Origin: Sapria himalayana
Lineage: Eukaryota; Streptophyta; Magnoliopsida; Malpighiales; Rafflesiaceae
Reading direction: 5' to 3'
Assembly (NCBI GenBank): GCA_029783825.1
Contig: JAREIK010001330.1
Span: 67,442-131,441 of the forward strand
Length of the DNA stretch: 64,000 nt
In this document: piece by piece, positions 25,296 through 37,685 of the stretch
How positions within the stretch are numbered: position 1 is the stretch's first letter
Layout: every line of letters begins with the position of its first letter
Made by a program: the position numbers and the translations under genes
Notes under the pieces: generated by a model
Database searches by the model: none
What the model saw: the letters and a program-made list of their open reading frames with translations, nothing else
Told to the model about the DNA's origin: nothing

Positions 25296-25924
25296 AAAAA
25301 CTATTTTCAGAATTTAATTTATTTTAAAATTTTTCTATTAAAAAATTTAATATTTTATATCAAATTGAATAAAAAACAAACTATAAATGATAATTTATAA
25401 TAATCAAAAAAAATTATTTAATAACCTATTCTAATTCAATATTTTACATAATTAAAACAAAAAAATAACAAAATTTTATGACAAATTTATTCATCAATGT
25501 ATCTACAGACTGTGCATAAAGTATAATATATCCATTTATTGTCATTTCTTTCTCTCCCTCTACTCTTTCGATCACCATTTTTCAAATGCGACAAAGCTGT
25601 CTAAGTCACTACACGAAAATTTTAGTGAAAAATCTCATCAGTTATAAAAGCTTTGTATGAGGAGCAATCAGGTATCATATCTGTAAAAAATTTAAACTAT
25701 TCAGTCAAATTAAAAAAAAGTGATGTTTTAATAAATATCTAATACTACAGTATATATGTAAATATATACTAGCATTTTATTCGTTCATATAATACTGTAG
25801 TATATGTACATAAAAACTATAGTATTATGTATACATATATACTGAGTACAAATATACTCAATATATATGTACATAAAATACTGTAGTATTATATGTACGT
25901 ATATACTGACTTTATATGTACGTA

Positions 25925-26092
25925 TATACCACTTTTGTTGCTGTTGCTGCTGCTCCCGCAGCTACTGTTACTCCTGCCACTACCACTGCCGCTGCCAATG
26001 CTGCTGTTGCTACTGCTGACCATTGCTGCAGCTACTGCCGCTACTGCCGATGCTGCCACTACTACCGGTGCTACCGTCACTCTCGGTATATA
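25925..26092. repeat. Short RNY trinucleotide array in C
   Basis: About 55 triplets of GCT/GCC/ACT/GTT type within TATATGTACGTATATAC sequence. Same type as 27888-29246. The Ala/Val or Leu/Pro-rich frames over it are artefacts. Confidence 0.9.
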
Positions 26093-26197
26093 CGTACTTA
26101 TATACTCCATATATACGTAGATATATAACTCAGTATATATGTATATTTATACCAAGTATATATGTACTTATATACTATAGTATTATATGTACGTATA

Positions 26198-26996
26198 TAT
26201 AATCACATAACCTTAGATGACACACACACTTGTACTTTAATGCAAATACACATACCATCAAAGACAAAAGAAGAAAATAATATAGGACTTAAAAAACATG
26301 CATATATGTCTTAAGGCATGGTCAGCATTTCTCGTTCTTTTTCTTCTGGTACTCCACGCAGATAGAGAATATTATTACACCTGCACATGGAGCATAACAT
26401 ACTATATTTACAAACCAATAACCGATAACAAGCAGTCGTGGACACAAATATATGACTTATGTATGTATATACTGTAGTATAAATATACGTATATAACAAA
26501 TATATGCGTACATATATACTATAGTATAAAAGTATGTATATACTGAATATATACATACATATATACTGTAGTTTATAAGTATGTATATACTAAGTATATA
26601 CGTACAAATATACTCAATATATACGAACATATATACTCGGTATATAAGTACTTATATACTCAGTATATATGTAGATATATACTCAGTATATATGTACATT
26701 TATAAAAAGTATATATCTACGTATATACTACAATATTATATGTACATATTTATAATCCCATAGCCTTAGATGACACACACACTTGTACTTAATGCAAATA
26801 CACATACCATCAAAGACAAAAAAAGAAAATAATATAGGACTTAAAACACGCACGTATAGGTCTCTCAAGCATGGTCGGTATTTCTCGTTCTTTTTCTTCT
26901 GGTACTCCACACAGATAAAGAATATTTTTACACATGCACATGGAGCATAACATACTACATTTATAAACCAATAACCGATAACAAGCAGTCGCATAT
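26198..26996. repeat. Direct duplication of a 245-bp segment (26198-26440 and 26751-26996)
   Basis: Both copies start TATAATCNCATAGCCTTAGATG-like and share the landmark ATGGAGCATAACATACTA; they end at CGATAACAAGCAGTCG. They are separated by TATATGTACG-type palindromic DNA. On the minus strand each encodes a short stretch GVPEEKERE in an open frame preceded by an ATGTGCAG splice-like site. The origin is not recognised; a captured gene fragment is possible. Confidence 0.75.
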
Positions 26997-27260
26997 CTGA
27001 ACTGTGATGATGCATATCTACACAAAATAAGAGTGTCAAGAACAAACCTACGTTTGCGTGAAATTATTTTTTTTGGTTCATCTCACTCCTTCAGAAAATA
27101 AGGTATTGTTCCCGGCACCATGGAGGTCATGCCAAGGCTTTTACCTAACTATAATAGATTAAAATTCTACCCTAAAATTTCGGGGATACAAAATATATTC
27201 ATAGATATATAAAAATTGTTATTATAGACATGAACAAACAAAAATTGAAGTTGATTGTCA

Positions 27261-29400
27261 TACAGCTTAAACAAAAATGTAATTAAATAATTTAATATTT
27301 TTATATTAAATTGAATAATATCAGAAACTATAAATGATAATTTTTAATTAACAAAAAAAATTAATTTAATACGTTATTCTAATACAATATTTTATATAAC
27401 TAAAACAAAAAAAATAACAAAATTATATAACATCTTATTAATCAAAGTATCTGCCGATAGTGTATAAAGTATAATATAAATATGCATTGATGTTGCTTTC
27501 TCTCTCTCAGCTTCTCCGATCATCAACTTTCTGTTGCGAAAAAGTTGTCCGAGTCACTGTGCGTCATGTCTGTTGAAAAATCCCTTCACTTATAAAAGCT
27601 TCGTCTGGGAAATAATGTGATACCATATCTGTAAGAAATTTAAACCACTCAATCAAATCAAAATAAATAAAAAAAACTATGTTTTGATAAATATATATTA
27701 CTGTAGTAAACTTGTACATATATATTAGTATATCACTCGTACATATATTACTATAATATATGTACATATAAACTACAGTATTTGTGTACATATATACAGA
27801 GTACATATATACTCATTATATATGTACATAAAATACTGTAGTATTATATGTATGTATATACTGACTATATACGTATGTATATACCTCATTTGTTGCCGTT
27901 ATTGCTGCTTCCGCTGCCACTGCCACGACCACTCCTGTCGCCACTGCCGCTATCGTTGCCACTATTGTTGCCACTGCTAGTGATGCTGATGCTGTCATTG
28001 TCGCTACCAGTGACACTAACGCTGTCGCTGTTGCTACCACTACCACTACCACAGGAACTACTGTCATTACTGCTATCGTTGCCGCTGCCAATGATGCTGA
28101 TGCTGATGCTGTCACTGTCACTACTAGTAACGCTGACACTGCCACTGTCGCTATAGTCGGCACTGCCACCGGCATTGTTGCCAACCCTGCCACCGGCGCT
28201 GCCACAGATGCTGCCGCCGATGCAGTCGCCGACACTGCCGCTGCCTCTACCTCTGCCACTACTATTGCCAGTGATGTCGTTGTTGCCATTGCTGCCACTA
28301 TTGTCATTGCTACCGACACTGTCGCCCCTGCCACCCCTACCACTGTTGCCACTGCTACTGGTGGTGCTGTCTTTTCTATCGCCCATATCGCCACTAGTCG
28401 TCGCTGCCATCCCTGCCAACGATGTCGCCACCCCGGCCATCCCTGTCGCTTATGCCGCTACTATTGCCGCTGATATCACTGAGACTTTGCTGTCGCTGCT
28501 GCCGCAGCTACTGTCACCACTACTGTCGCCACTACTGTCACCGCTATGGCCCCTGCCAATGTTGTTATTGCTGCCGGTGATGCCACCGCCACTACAGTAG
28601 CCGCCACTGCTACCCTCACCGCCATCGGTGCTGTTGCTGCTAGTGTTGTTGCTGTTGCCGCCCTTGCTGTTGCCGCTGCCATTGATGCCGCCACTGCCAC
28701 CACTATTGCTGCTACTGGTGCCGTCGCCGCCGCTGCTACCGCAGCCGCCGGCACCCCCTATTGCCCCCAGTGTTCCGACTGCTGCGCTGCCGTTGCTGCC
28801 GCCACTGCTGCCATTGCCGCCAGCTACCGCCACTGCCACCGCTGTCGCCGCTGCCATCGGTGCCGCCGCTGCCCCAGCTGCCTCCGCTGCTGCCATTGCC
28901 CCCACTACCACCACTGTCGCTGATGCCCCCGCTGCCTCCCCTACAACCACTGTCGCCACTTCCTCCACTAATGCCGCTGCCGCTGTCTCTATCACAACTA
29001 TCGCTGCTACCTCTACTTCTGCCACTGTCACCACCACCACTGTCGCAGCTACTACCACTATTGCCAATGTCGTAGTTGTGGCCACTACCACCATCGCTAC
29101 CATCGCCACTGCCACCGTAGCCATCGCTGCCGCCGTCATTACCGATGCTGCCACCGTTGCTGCCGTCACTACCACCGCTACTGTTGCCACTACCATCGCT
29201 GTCATCACTTCTGCCGCTATCACCGCTGCCACTGCTGCTACTGCTGAATATAGGCTTTTACATGCCTATAATAGGCTAAAAATCTACCCAATAAATTCGG
29301 AGACACACAAACATATTCACACACACATATATATACAATTATTATAGACATGAACAAACACAAATTAAAGTTGACTGTCATACAACTTCAACAAAAATCC
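27261..29400 (-). repeat. 3' macro-repeat unit 1 of element C, with expanded RNY array
   Basis: Minus-strand order: head (29246-29400, with TGTTCATGTCTATAATAATT and GCCTATTATAGGCATG), RNY array (27888-29246), TATATGTACGTATATA block (about 27690-27887), tail (27261-27690, with ATATGGTATCACATTATTTC). It is collinear with the three units of B at 46081-49690. Confidence 0.8.
27888..29246. repeat. 1.36-kb RNY trinucleotide array
   Basis: About 450 consecutive triplets on the + strand of the form purine-any-pyrimidine, mostly GCT, GCC, ACT, ACC, GTC and ATT. It is stop-free over long distances in several frames, which produces Ala/Thr/Val, Leu/Pro and Gly/Ser-like open frames on both strands. These have no start context, no domain and period-3 low complexity, and they sit in a transposon 3' region. 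I call it a satellite, not a gene. Confidence 0.93.
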
Positions 29401-29960
29401 AAAAGATTTCCAACAATTATGTTTATAGAGAAAGAGAGTGCAAAATTAAAATGTTTTAGGAATAATAAATATAAAATAAGCTATCCCTCCTTTTGATAAA
29501 GCTAAAATTGGTAAATATGGGATCAATGCATTGGAAGGACTGTGGCAATATCTGAATGGTTTGAATCAGAATTTTTTCGTGTGTCTCACCTAATGTGTCC
29601 TGCAAAGATTCATAATTAGGTTAATCGGAAAAGCAAAGAACAAAACTAAAATAAAAAAAAATTTAAACTTACAAAAAAAAAATCATAATTATTTGCTACA
29701 CATAGACAAAAATAAATTATAGTTTAGAAATAATTCTCATACAAAATCATCTTCATAATAAGTAGGGAATTTTGTGCTATCCTCTCTTGTGATGTATCAT
29801 AGAAGAGGCTAGCACAAATAGTTATGAGCCTTATTTATATTATATGAGCCTGACCAACAGACATTCTCATGCTATGTGCTTACATATTATTGATATTATA
29901 TCTTTTACCATTTAATTTCAAGTTAGTGCAACAAATTAGAATTATCCCAATTATAATTAT
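29401..29960 (-). other. Deletion junction of C: leader region fused to the end of the second transposase gene
   Basis: Minus-strand reading from 29960: AAGCACATAGCATGAGAATG and AGGCTCATATAATATAAATA match the leader of A (8550-8600) and B (38940-39000). By about 29825 the sequence instead matches B just after the second-gene stop (45708 onwards: ATTATGAGGATGATTG / ATTTATTTTTGTCTGTGTAG). Both transposase genes between those points are gone. The remainder (29401-29700) matches B 45830-46080, including GACACATTATGTGAGA and CAATGCATTGATCCCATAT-like text. Confidence 0.8.
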
Positions 29961-30540
29961 ATGTTAGTGTACATATAGTATATGTGGTTATAAATAGTTA
30001 TATATAGTTAAACATATAGTTATATATAGATATATACATACAAGTAGTTATATGTAGTTATACATAAATGTATACAAAGATATAAAAAAGTATATAGATT
30101 TACATATATGTATACATTATTAAAAATAAAGTATTATTTATTTATATAGAGTTTTTTATAATTATACAAATATTTATATATAGTTATGCACATATAGTTA
30201 AACATTATGTTGTATGTTTTTATACATATAATTATAAATATAGTTACATGTGGTTATCCATATAGTTACACGTATAGTTAAACTTATATTTATACATATA
30301 TGTATATATATATTTTTATATAATTTCATATGTTTATACATATAGTTATGTATAGGTATAGATATACTAAAATATATTTTTTATACTAATATATATTAAA
30401 TATATGTTGTTAATTATATATTTAAAATATAGTTATGTATAATGTTTTTATAGTTATACATATAGTAAGATAGAATTATTTATAGTTATATGTTATTATA
30501 CATATAATATATATAGTTATATAAATGGCAAATTAGAGTG
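29961..30540 (-). repeat. AT-rich leader satellite in C (inverted, about one unit)
   Basis: Reverse complement of the 550-bp-period block found at 7020-8510 (A) and 37690-38890 (B). Landmarks are TGTGGTTATCCATATAGTTA and AACATTATGTTGTATGTTTT. Confidence 0.8.
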
Positions 30541-33066
30541 GGTATCTCATATTTCAATTCCTCTTGTCCATATTAAAATTAATAAAAAATAAAAACAAGG
30601 TGTGAACTAGAAACATGCTAAAATTATAATATTTTCTTTCAGGCTGATGCATAAAGTTCCATGACATATAGCTTAGATGAAACAAGGTGTAAACTAGGAA
30701 TGTTGATGTGTCAAGTGGGTTGGGTGACATAGGCACGTCATGATTCATCCATGTCTGGCACAATATGATTCATCCATGTTTGGCATGGATCGTAGTCATG
30801 TCGAGGTATGTGGGCATGACCATGCCTTGTGTTAGACCTGGCATGCCTCGTGTGCCTGACATTATAGCATGACCCATTAGCATGGGGTTTTTAGAAAAAG
30901 TAGTTATTTTTTTAATGGTTGGTGTTGCCTTGTTAGCTAAAATATTAATACCCATTATAGGTGAAAATATTTTTGAGCCATTGGATTGCATTCGACCGCT
31001 TATTTGTAAAAATTTGATAGCTTTCGAGTTTCAGCCCTAAAATAAGTGAAAAATAAAAAAAATAATTTTTAATTTAAAAATTTATCTATAAATACTTAAT
31101 TGATATAATTTTATTTTTATAGTTATATTATACTTTTTTTTCTTTTTTGTTATTCTTAAATTCATATTGTATCCTATTTGTGCTATTTTGTTAAATAATT
31201 TATAATTTTAACATGTATTGTATGCCATGTTTGTGTTAGTTTCATGAGCAGTTGACTTTCAAGTACAAAAATATGAGGTACATATTTAAAGTATTTAATA
31301 CACACATAAAGTTGAGGTATTCATTGTGATAATGTTAAAAAAATTAATTTTATTTGGTATATTATAGATCAATAATTATATTTAAATAATGTAAATAATT
31401 TAAAATTATTATCTTTCTCCTACTTTCAATTCAATCTCATACATAAAAAAATGATAAATGTTGAATAATAACAATAACTTGACGGAAAGGTTCATATCCG
31501 CAACTAGGTTTTCCCTTATCATTTTCACTTATTTGCCTAAGAAACAAAAAAAAAAGCAAAATTTAGTAATATGTATGTACTTAACAAAATAAAAAAAAAA
31601 AAATTTTGGAGTGTCGAAGAAGATCTTTTATAATATATATTATAAAAAAACATATACATGTAATGTACTTGTAATATCGCTCACCTTAAGAAATATATTG
31701 ATCAATATACCAAAAGACATGATGCATTAGATTTCAAGTAAGCATAACTGAGCTATAAGATCTTCGAAGTTGGATCTACATCAGGTTAATTGTTCATCTT
31801 CATTTATCACAATGAATTTGTGAGAGAAGATGTGATGAATTTAATTATTAACTCGAGTATTCTGGTTAGATTTCTAGAAGATTATAAAATTAATATTTAT
31901 TATGCAAATTTACTTTCGATCTAATAGGAATAACATAATAAAATATTTTAAATTAAAAAGTAATTAGTAATTAAGAACTTAGCAAATAGAATGGAGTGTT
32001 GTCCTTGAAGTCTGGTTTATGGACTAGGCTTGAATCATGATGATATTTTATTTGCATGTCTCACCATTATGTCAATTTTTAAGTAGAAACTTACTAATTC
32101 TTTTCTAGCTAGTCAGTAGTTTAGAAAATTAATATTAGAGTCGCTGGCCATAAGATTATCTAGCTTTTTGGAAGATATTATTTGCTATAAATCGGTTGCA
32201 ACTGCATATGTAATTTTCTTTTAGTATAAAGTGTAATTCTTAGCCAGTCAAATATCCTAATTTTTGTATTATCATGATTAGGAAATAGAATATATCCGCG
32301 TGGACTATTGAATCGTCATAACTCAAAGTAAATCTTCTCTCATAGAAGTTAGACTCTCTTCATAGTCAATTTGATTTATACTTATTGATACATATAATGA
32401 CTCAATACGAATATTATCATAATTTAAACCAATAAGTTTAGTTGTAGCATACATGTCCATGTCACTTAACTAGAGGTCTAATCCAAGTGGCATAACAGAA
32501 GAGTAAGTAAAAGTAATTGATCCAAATATGTTTTATGGATTCTTATTCTTCAAACTCACTAACAAATAAATTATGCTCAAAAAAATAATGCTAGTACTCA
32601 CTAATATTATATCAAACTCTTATAATTAATTGTGGATCCTTTTTATATACTAAAGTAACCAAGAAAGATTAAGCTCAAAGTTTATGGTTTCATCTTATGT
32701 TTTGTGGAGAGATTATGAAAAAAATAAATGTTTTTAAAAATTATGAGGAAAGTTAAAAGTTGTATCTCTATTATGCATGATTTGATAGAGTATAATATAA
32801 AAAATAATATAAGAGGGTAACTATTTGATGAGTTAATTTTTGGTTGATTTATAGGTTATCTAAAATATTTCAATTAAATATTTATTCTTTCTTTTTAATA
32901 ATACTATTTTTGTTAAAGATTGTAACATGGGAAGTCTAATGTATGATTTTATGATTCAAACAGTAAATGTTATAACTATTTGATACATATATTTTAATAT
33001 ATTATTATTTTTAGATATTTGTATTAAATTAATTATTTTAATATTTTATAAAATAATGTTATAAAG
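30541..33066. other. AT-rich body of C left of element B, no gene seen
   Basis: No credible coding sequence. About 30660-30870 is a more GC-rich patch with repeated ATTCATCCATG and GGCATG words, resembling the hAT-like pieces at 53300-54170. The segment 31740-32600 has moderate complexity and could be a retrotransposon or LTR remnant, but I see no paired termini or protein motif. Confidence 0.45.
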
Positions 33067-33069
33067 TAT
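33067..33069. repeat. Left TAT target-site duplication of element B
   Basis: TAT immediately precedes CACTACAAG at 33070, and TAT immediately follows the other end at 50188-50190. A 3-bp duplication is the CACTA standard. Confidence 0.85.
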
Positions 33070-33270
33070 CACTACAAGAAAATATCAATTTAGCTAGGAA
33101 ATTTTAGCTAGGAAATTTTAGCTAGGGATCAATCCCTAGCTAAATTGCAAGGGATAATCTAGGGAATAACAAGGGATTTATGATCTTTTTTGTTTTGGAA
33201 ATAAAAGCAATGGAATAGCGAGAGAATTTTTCGAAAATTCTGCTCAAAAAAGCGTGGGATTTAGCATTTT
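33070..33270 (+). repeat. 5' terminal and subterminal repeats of B (short)
   Basis: The terminus is followed by AGCTAGG inverted motifs and ends near 33270, where sequence equal to A 3035 onward begins. The roughly 700 bp of GCGACGG-type repeats present in A are missing, so B has a deletion in its 5' subterminal zone. Confidence 0.85.
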
Positions 33271-33995
33271 CGATAATTTAAAAATTAAATTAACATACAT
33301 TAAAATTTATACTAATTTAAATGTAAATTAATTCAATGTATGATAAAATATTAAATATTTTCAAAAATATCTAAATTGACGAATAAACTAATAAATATTA
33401 ATATATTATAAGTTTTAAAAAAATTTTATGATTATAGATAACTTTTAAAAAAATAAATAATACAAATCTTGAAAATCTTGAAATATAATAAAAATATAAT
33501 TTTTTTCAATAAATTTAAAAGAAAATACAATAATAATTATAAATATATATATAGATGTTTAATCCTACTGAAATTTATAAAAATTAAATAATTGAGTAAT
33601 AGTTTTACAATTAGCTTTAAACATTAAGTTTTTATTTCATATTATATTTGTAAAAATAAATATGAATTCTTTAACAATTTATAACCATAAAATATAAATT
33701 ATTATAGATTTTTTTTAATATTAAGAGTATTTTATAACTTTTAGGTGAGTGGCTAGAAGATAAATTATCATTTTATTCATGTCTTATTATATGAAGTTTA
33801 TTAATTTCATACATATTTGATATTTTTTTAATTCAAAACATATTTTTTTATTGTTTATATATTTATTGTTTATTTAATATTATAATAAAAAATTGTAAGG
33901 TATTTGTTTTTCATTTGTACCTTGCTACAGGCACATTAATTTTTGTTGAAAAAATTGTGATAGTAAATAAAATTAATGAGTATTTTTTTATTATA
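33271..33995. other. AT-rich 5' region of element B, no gene seen
   Basis: Collinear with A 3035-3834, with shared text such as TGTACCTTGCTACAGGCACA. No open frame of note. Confidence 0.6.
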
Positions 33996-34188
33996 TATAT
34001 ATATATATTGTTTATTTAATGTTTTAATAATTAAAAATATAAATATTATCGTAAAATATACATTCTCTCTCTCGACATGACACATCTCTAACAAAGTCGA
34101 AATCTTTTTCATTCTGCCATTATCTCTCGATGCCTATTAAACAAATTTTTTTTCGAGATTTAAGTTTTAATTTGTTATTGATTTGAGG
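33996..34188 (+). promoter_or_regulatory. Putative promoter and leader exon of element B
   Basis: A TATATATATATATATTG run near 33996 is followed by CT-rich, less AT-biased sequence and a TTGATTTGAG|GTACGT splice donor at 34188, the same junction as at 4043 in A. The exon body differs from that of A. Inference only. Confidence 0.35.
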
Positions 34189-34499
34189 TACGTTCATTTA
34201 TTATCGTTGAATTGCTTAATCGAATAGTAAGCATTTTTATTATGTTTTTTTGTTTTCGAATTTCTTCTTTAATCACCATATGGTATGCTTGGATAATATA
34301 TAAAGACTTATTCGTATAAATGCTTAATGCATTTGTGATATAATACGTTGTCATTGTGTGAATTTTGATGCATGGATACAATTTTTATTCTAATGCATTC
34401 ATCGATTATGCATTGTCATTACCAATTTTTTTTTCTTGTCACCATACAAACCATGATATAAAGTTTGGATACTATTTTTTGTTTTCGAATTCCTCCTCA

Positions 34500-34725
34500 T
34501 TCCTCCTCAATATATAAACAGTATATATACTTAGGTTTGCCAACTTTATATCTACAAAAATAGTATATATCAATATTCAAGTGTATTTTATACATAACTA
34601 GTATACATACTTAGGTATGTCGACTTGATATCTACAAAAATAGTATACATCAATATGCATGTGTATTTTATACATAACTAGTATACATACTTAGGTATGC
34701 CGACTTGATATCTATAAAAAATATT
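34500..34725. repeat. Tandem repeat of about 85 bp in the leader intron of B
   Basis: The phrase AGTATACATACTTAGGTATG followed by a TCGACTTGATATCTACAAAAAT-like segment and a GTGTATTTTATACATAACTA-like segment occurs about two and a half times (near 34515, 34600 and 34680). Confidence 0.8.
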
Positions 34726-34777
34726 CAAAAATGAGTAATGATTGAATACAAAAATAAAATAAAACAATATATAATAT

Positions 34778-35033
34778 AATAAATAAAATAAATAAAATAA
34801 ATAAAATAAATAAAATAAATAAAATAAATAAAATAAATAAAATAAATAAAATAAATAAAATAAATAAAATAAATAAAATAAATAAAATAAATAAAATAAA
34901 TAAAATAAATAAAATAAATAAAATAAATAAAATAAATAAATAAATAAAATAAATAAAATAAATAAAATAAATAAAATAAATAAAATAAATAAAATAAATA
35001 AAATAAATAAAATAAATAAAATAATAAAATAAT
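34778..35033. repeat. 9-bp minisatellite (AAATAAAAT)n
   Basis: About 27 nearly perfect copies of AAATAAAAT, with a short irregularity near 34937. It is absent from the matching part of A, so it arose or expanded after the two copies separated. Confidence 0.95.
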
Positions 35034-37685
35034 AGTTTAGAATGCTAAATTAAATTAAATTGATTATACTCGATTGAATCAGTTTGAACTATTCTACCAA
35101 CTTCTAGAAAACTCAATAATATTCACACATATAATTGAAAATAATTGAGCAAGAGTTTCTCAATTCACTCTGAAATGTTCTCATGATGTTTTGTTGTGTG
35201 CTAGGAACCCCAAATCACTTTTATTTACAGGCAAGATTCCAAGTTTTTTAATTTCTGATGCAACATTTAGTAAGCCAACACATAGCTTTCACATGTCAAG
35301 TCAATCCTTGGAAGGTATATACATCATCATATAACAAGCACACTTTCAAGCACTTGGCATTAATGCACGAGAACACATAGTAAGTGCATAATCAATACTT
35401 ATCACTCGTGTAAGCCAAGACATGGAAATCATACATACTAACACATCCTATTCATGCAAGTAAGCATGTGATAAGCTTTAAGTCAACATATGATATAAAA
35501 ATAATTATTCTTATTAATTTTTTTATAGACTTTATTGTAATTTTCTACATGATTCATTTATATTATTATGGTTGCACTTATCTTTATCAAAGATTATCAT
35601 GGTGTGTGTGTATAAAGATTTATATTTATCATGTATCTAACATTTTGTAAATTAAATTTATCTGAAAATTATCTCAAACATAATAACATCATATTTATGT
35701 TTCTTGAAATAAAACACTTATATTTCTAATAATTTCAATATTCCTTCAATAGATGTCTCTTAGTGTGTGATTCCTTGTGATCTTTCTTGTGTTAGTGATT
35801 AGTAGACTTGTTGAATCAAGTTTAGTAATATTAAAATAATGATTTCATACTGATATAATAAGATCAACATATATCAATGAGTCATGGACACTCAAGTTAA
35901 GATAGTATAAAATATATGAACCATATTTTTTTGTACATAATTACTATCAAGAATAATATTTTAAAACAATAGCATAGTAATAAAAATCTGAACTAACAAC
36001 ATGGTATACTGATCGGCAAAAGATGATGAATACTCTAACACTAAAATATGAGTCCGATCCTCGTAGATGTTGGAAATGTTTTCGATGGTGCTATAATTTA
36101 TCATGCTGTTCAGATGTTGGGATGTGAGTTTTACCTATTCTAATCATGAATCCTCATAGCTTATATACGAACCAAATAATAATTTTGGGTTGAGTTTGGG
36201 AGAAGGGTAGGTAGATAAAAAAAGTATAATATTTTAAATCTATAATATTTCTGATTTAGATAGAGGATATAAAACTATTAAAAATATTTAGAAATTTTTA
36301 ATGTTTATAATCCCCACAATGTCATGCAACATAATAGATTTTTTTCTACCAAATAATGTTTTATCAACTTTGATTTATGATTTTAGCCATAACAATGTAG
36401 TTTATTATTACTCTAACAATTCAACTTCTACCAAATTTATATTAACTATAATTTATACCATTAACAACATTGGATTATGAAGAGTTTGGATATCTCTGTA
36501 ACATTGATGAATTTCATGCCACACAAGAGTATTCTTCTTACGATAACATTCGCTAGGACACCCTTTATCATGTCGTGTTAATAACATCATCTTTTCACAC
36601 ATGGTAATTTTTCTGTGTGGCAATGTGTTTATTTTAAACAATTTAAAAAACTAATAAATATGAGTAGTAATTGTTAGTTGAACGTTGTAGTTATTCGTTG
36701 AGTACCATAACTATTAGTTGTAACCTACAAGCTTGAATTAAGTTTCATGTTTCACAAAATTTGTGGCTGATGTATCTTGTAATAAATAGTAATAAAGAAT
36801 ATAAGAAAATATGAGAAGTATTATGTAAATGTATGTATCATTAATGAAGCATTAATTTAAAGTACTAGCGAATATATGTGAGTACTCTTTTATGTGAGTA
36901 CTCTTTTATAGTTTAATATGATATAAAGGTATTTACTAATTAATTTTTAGTCCATACCCTATATTATTAAATAAAATTTCATATTTAATAAAATAAATAT
37001 AAGTTATCATAATTTAAAAAACATCAATACACTATAATAAAAAAATAGTAACATATCATAATAATACATCAAAATGAATTATAAAGAATATTAATAAGTT
37101 GTAAATAAAAATAAAAATTTCAAAACTATTGAGAATTATATTGTTTTTTTATATTTTTTTACCTTGAGTTACTAGGATGAGATGATTCATATAGATTAAA
37201 AGTATTTATAGTTTTTTTGTATTTATAAGTGAATTTTTATTTAATTTAATAAATGATAATGTCATTTTATAATTTTTATTCATAATATTATATTATTGTG
37301 AGTTTTTATATATTTTATCCAGTTGTTTTATTTTTTATGGGAATACTCGATATGTAAAGTTTCATCAATCATTTTTATTCATTATGTAAAGGCATGAGTT
37401 TTAGGTATATATTATTATTATTGAGTATTATTTTTTATATCATTTTTTTTTCATTTTCATGTATTAATCTTCATATTTTTTCTCAATATATATATATATA
37501 TATATATGGACATGCAGTTATATAAAAGAAATTTATGATGCTTTAGCAGAACATCACTTCGGTATAGAAGTAGTAGTAAATGACCATTCAAAGTAACTTC
37601 TTGCTCATGTGGAAAATTGTAGAAATATAGTATTTCTTTTATCTCTCTCTCTCTAAACATCATTGCAGGCCATATTTTAGATATT
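35034..37685. other. Leader intron of B, diverged or inserted sequence, no gene seen
   Basis: About 2.6 kb with moderate complexity that I cannot align to the leader of A. It may include an insertion. No protein domain is recognised. A short translation near 36010-36120 (containing DPRRCWKC) faintly recalls LINE sequence but is too short to call. A (TA)n run lies at 37485-37506. Confidence 0.45.

Larger units (their letters stand above)
25296..27260 (-). repeat. 3' macro-repeat unit 2 of element C, with extra duplicated segment
   Basis: Read on the minus strand, this has the unit order seen in B: head (TAGAGTTTTAATCTATTATAG-like, about 27130-27260), trinucleotide array (25925-26090, short), TATATGTACGTATATA block, then conserved tail (25296-25740, with TTATACTTTATGCACAGTC). 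Between head and array it also holds a directly repeated segment (26198-26440 and 26751-26996) that is absent from the units of B. Confidence 0.7.

Noticed and set aside
28450..29347. Long Ala/Thr/Val, Leu/Pro and Gly/Ser-rich frames on both strands
   Set aside because: They come from the RNY trinucleotide array. Equal openness in several frames and on both strands, and a position in a transposon 3' repeat, argue against coding.
36003..36130. Possible LINE fragment (short translation with DPRRCWKC)
   Set aside because: Only about 40 codons, no second motif and no tail or duplication; not separable from chance.
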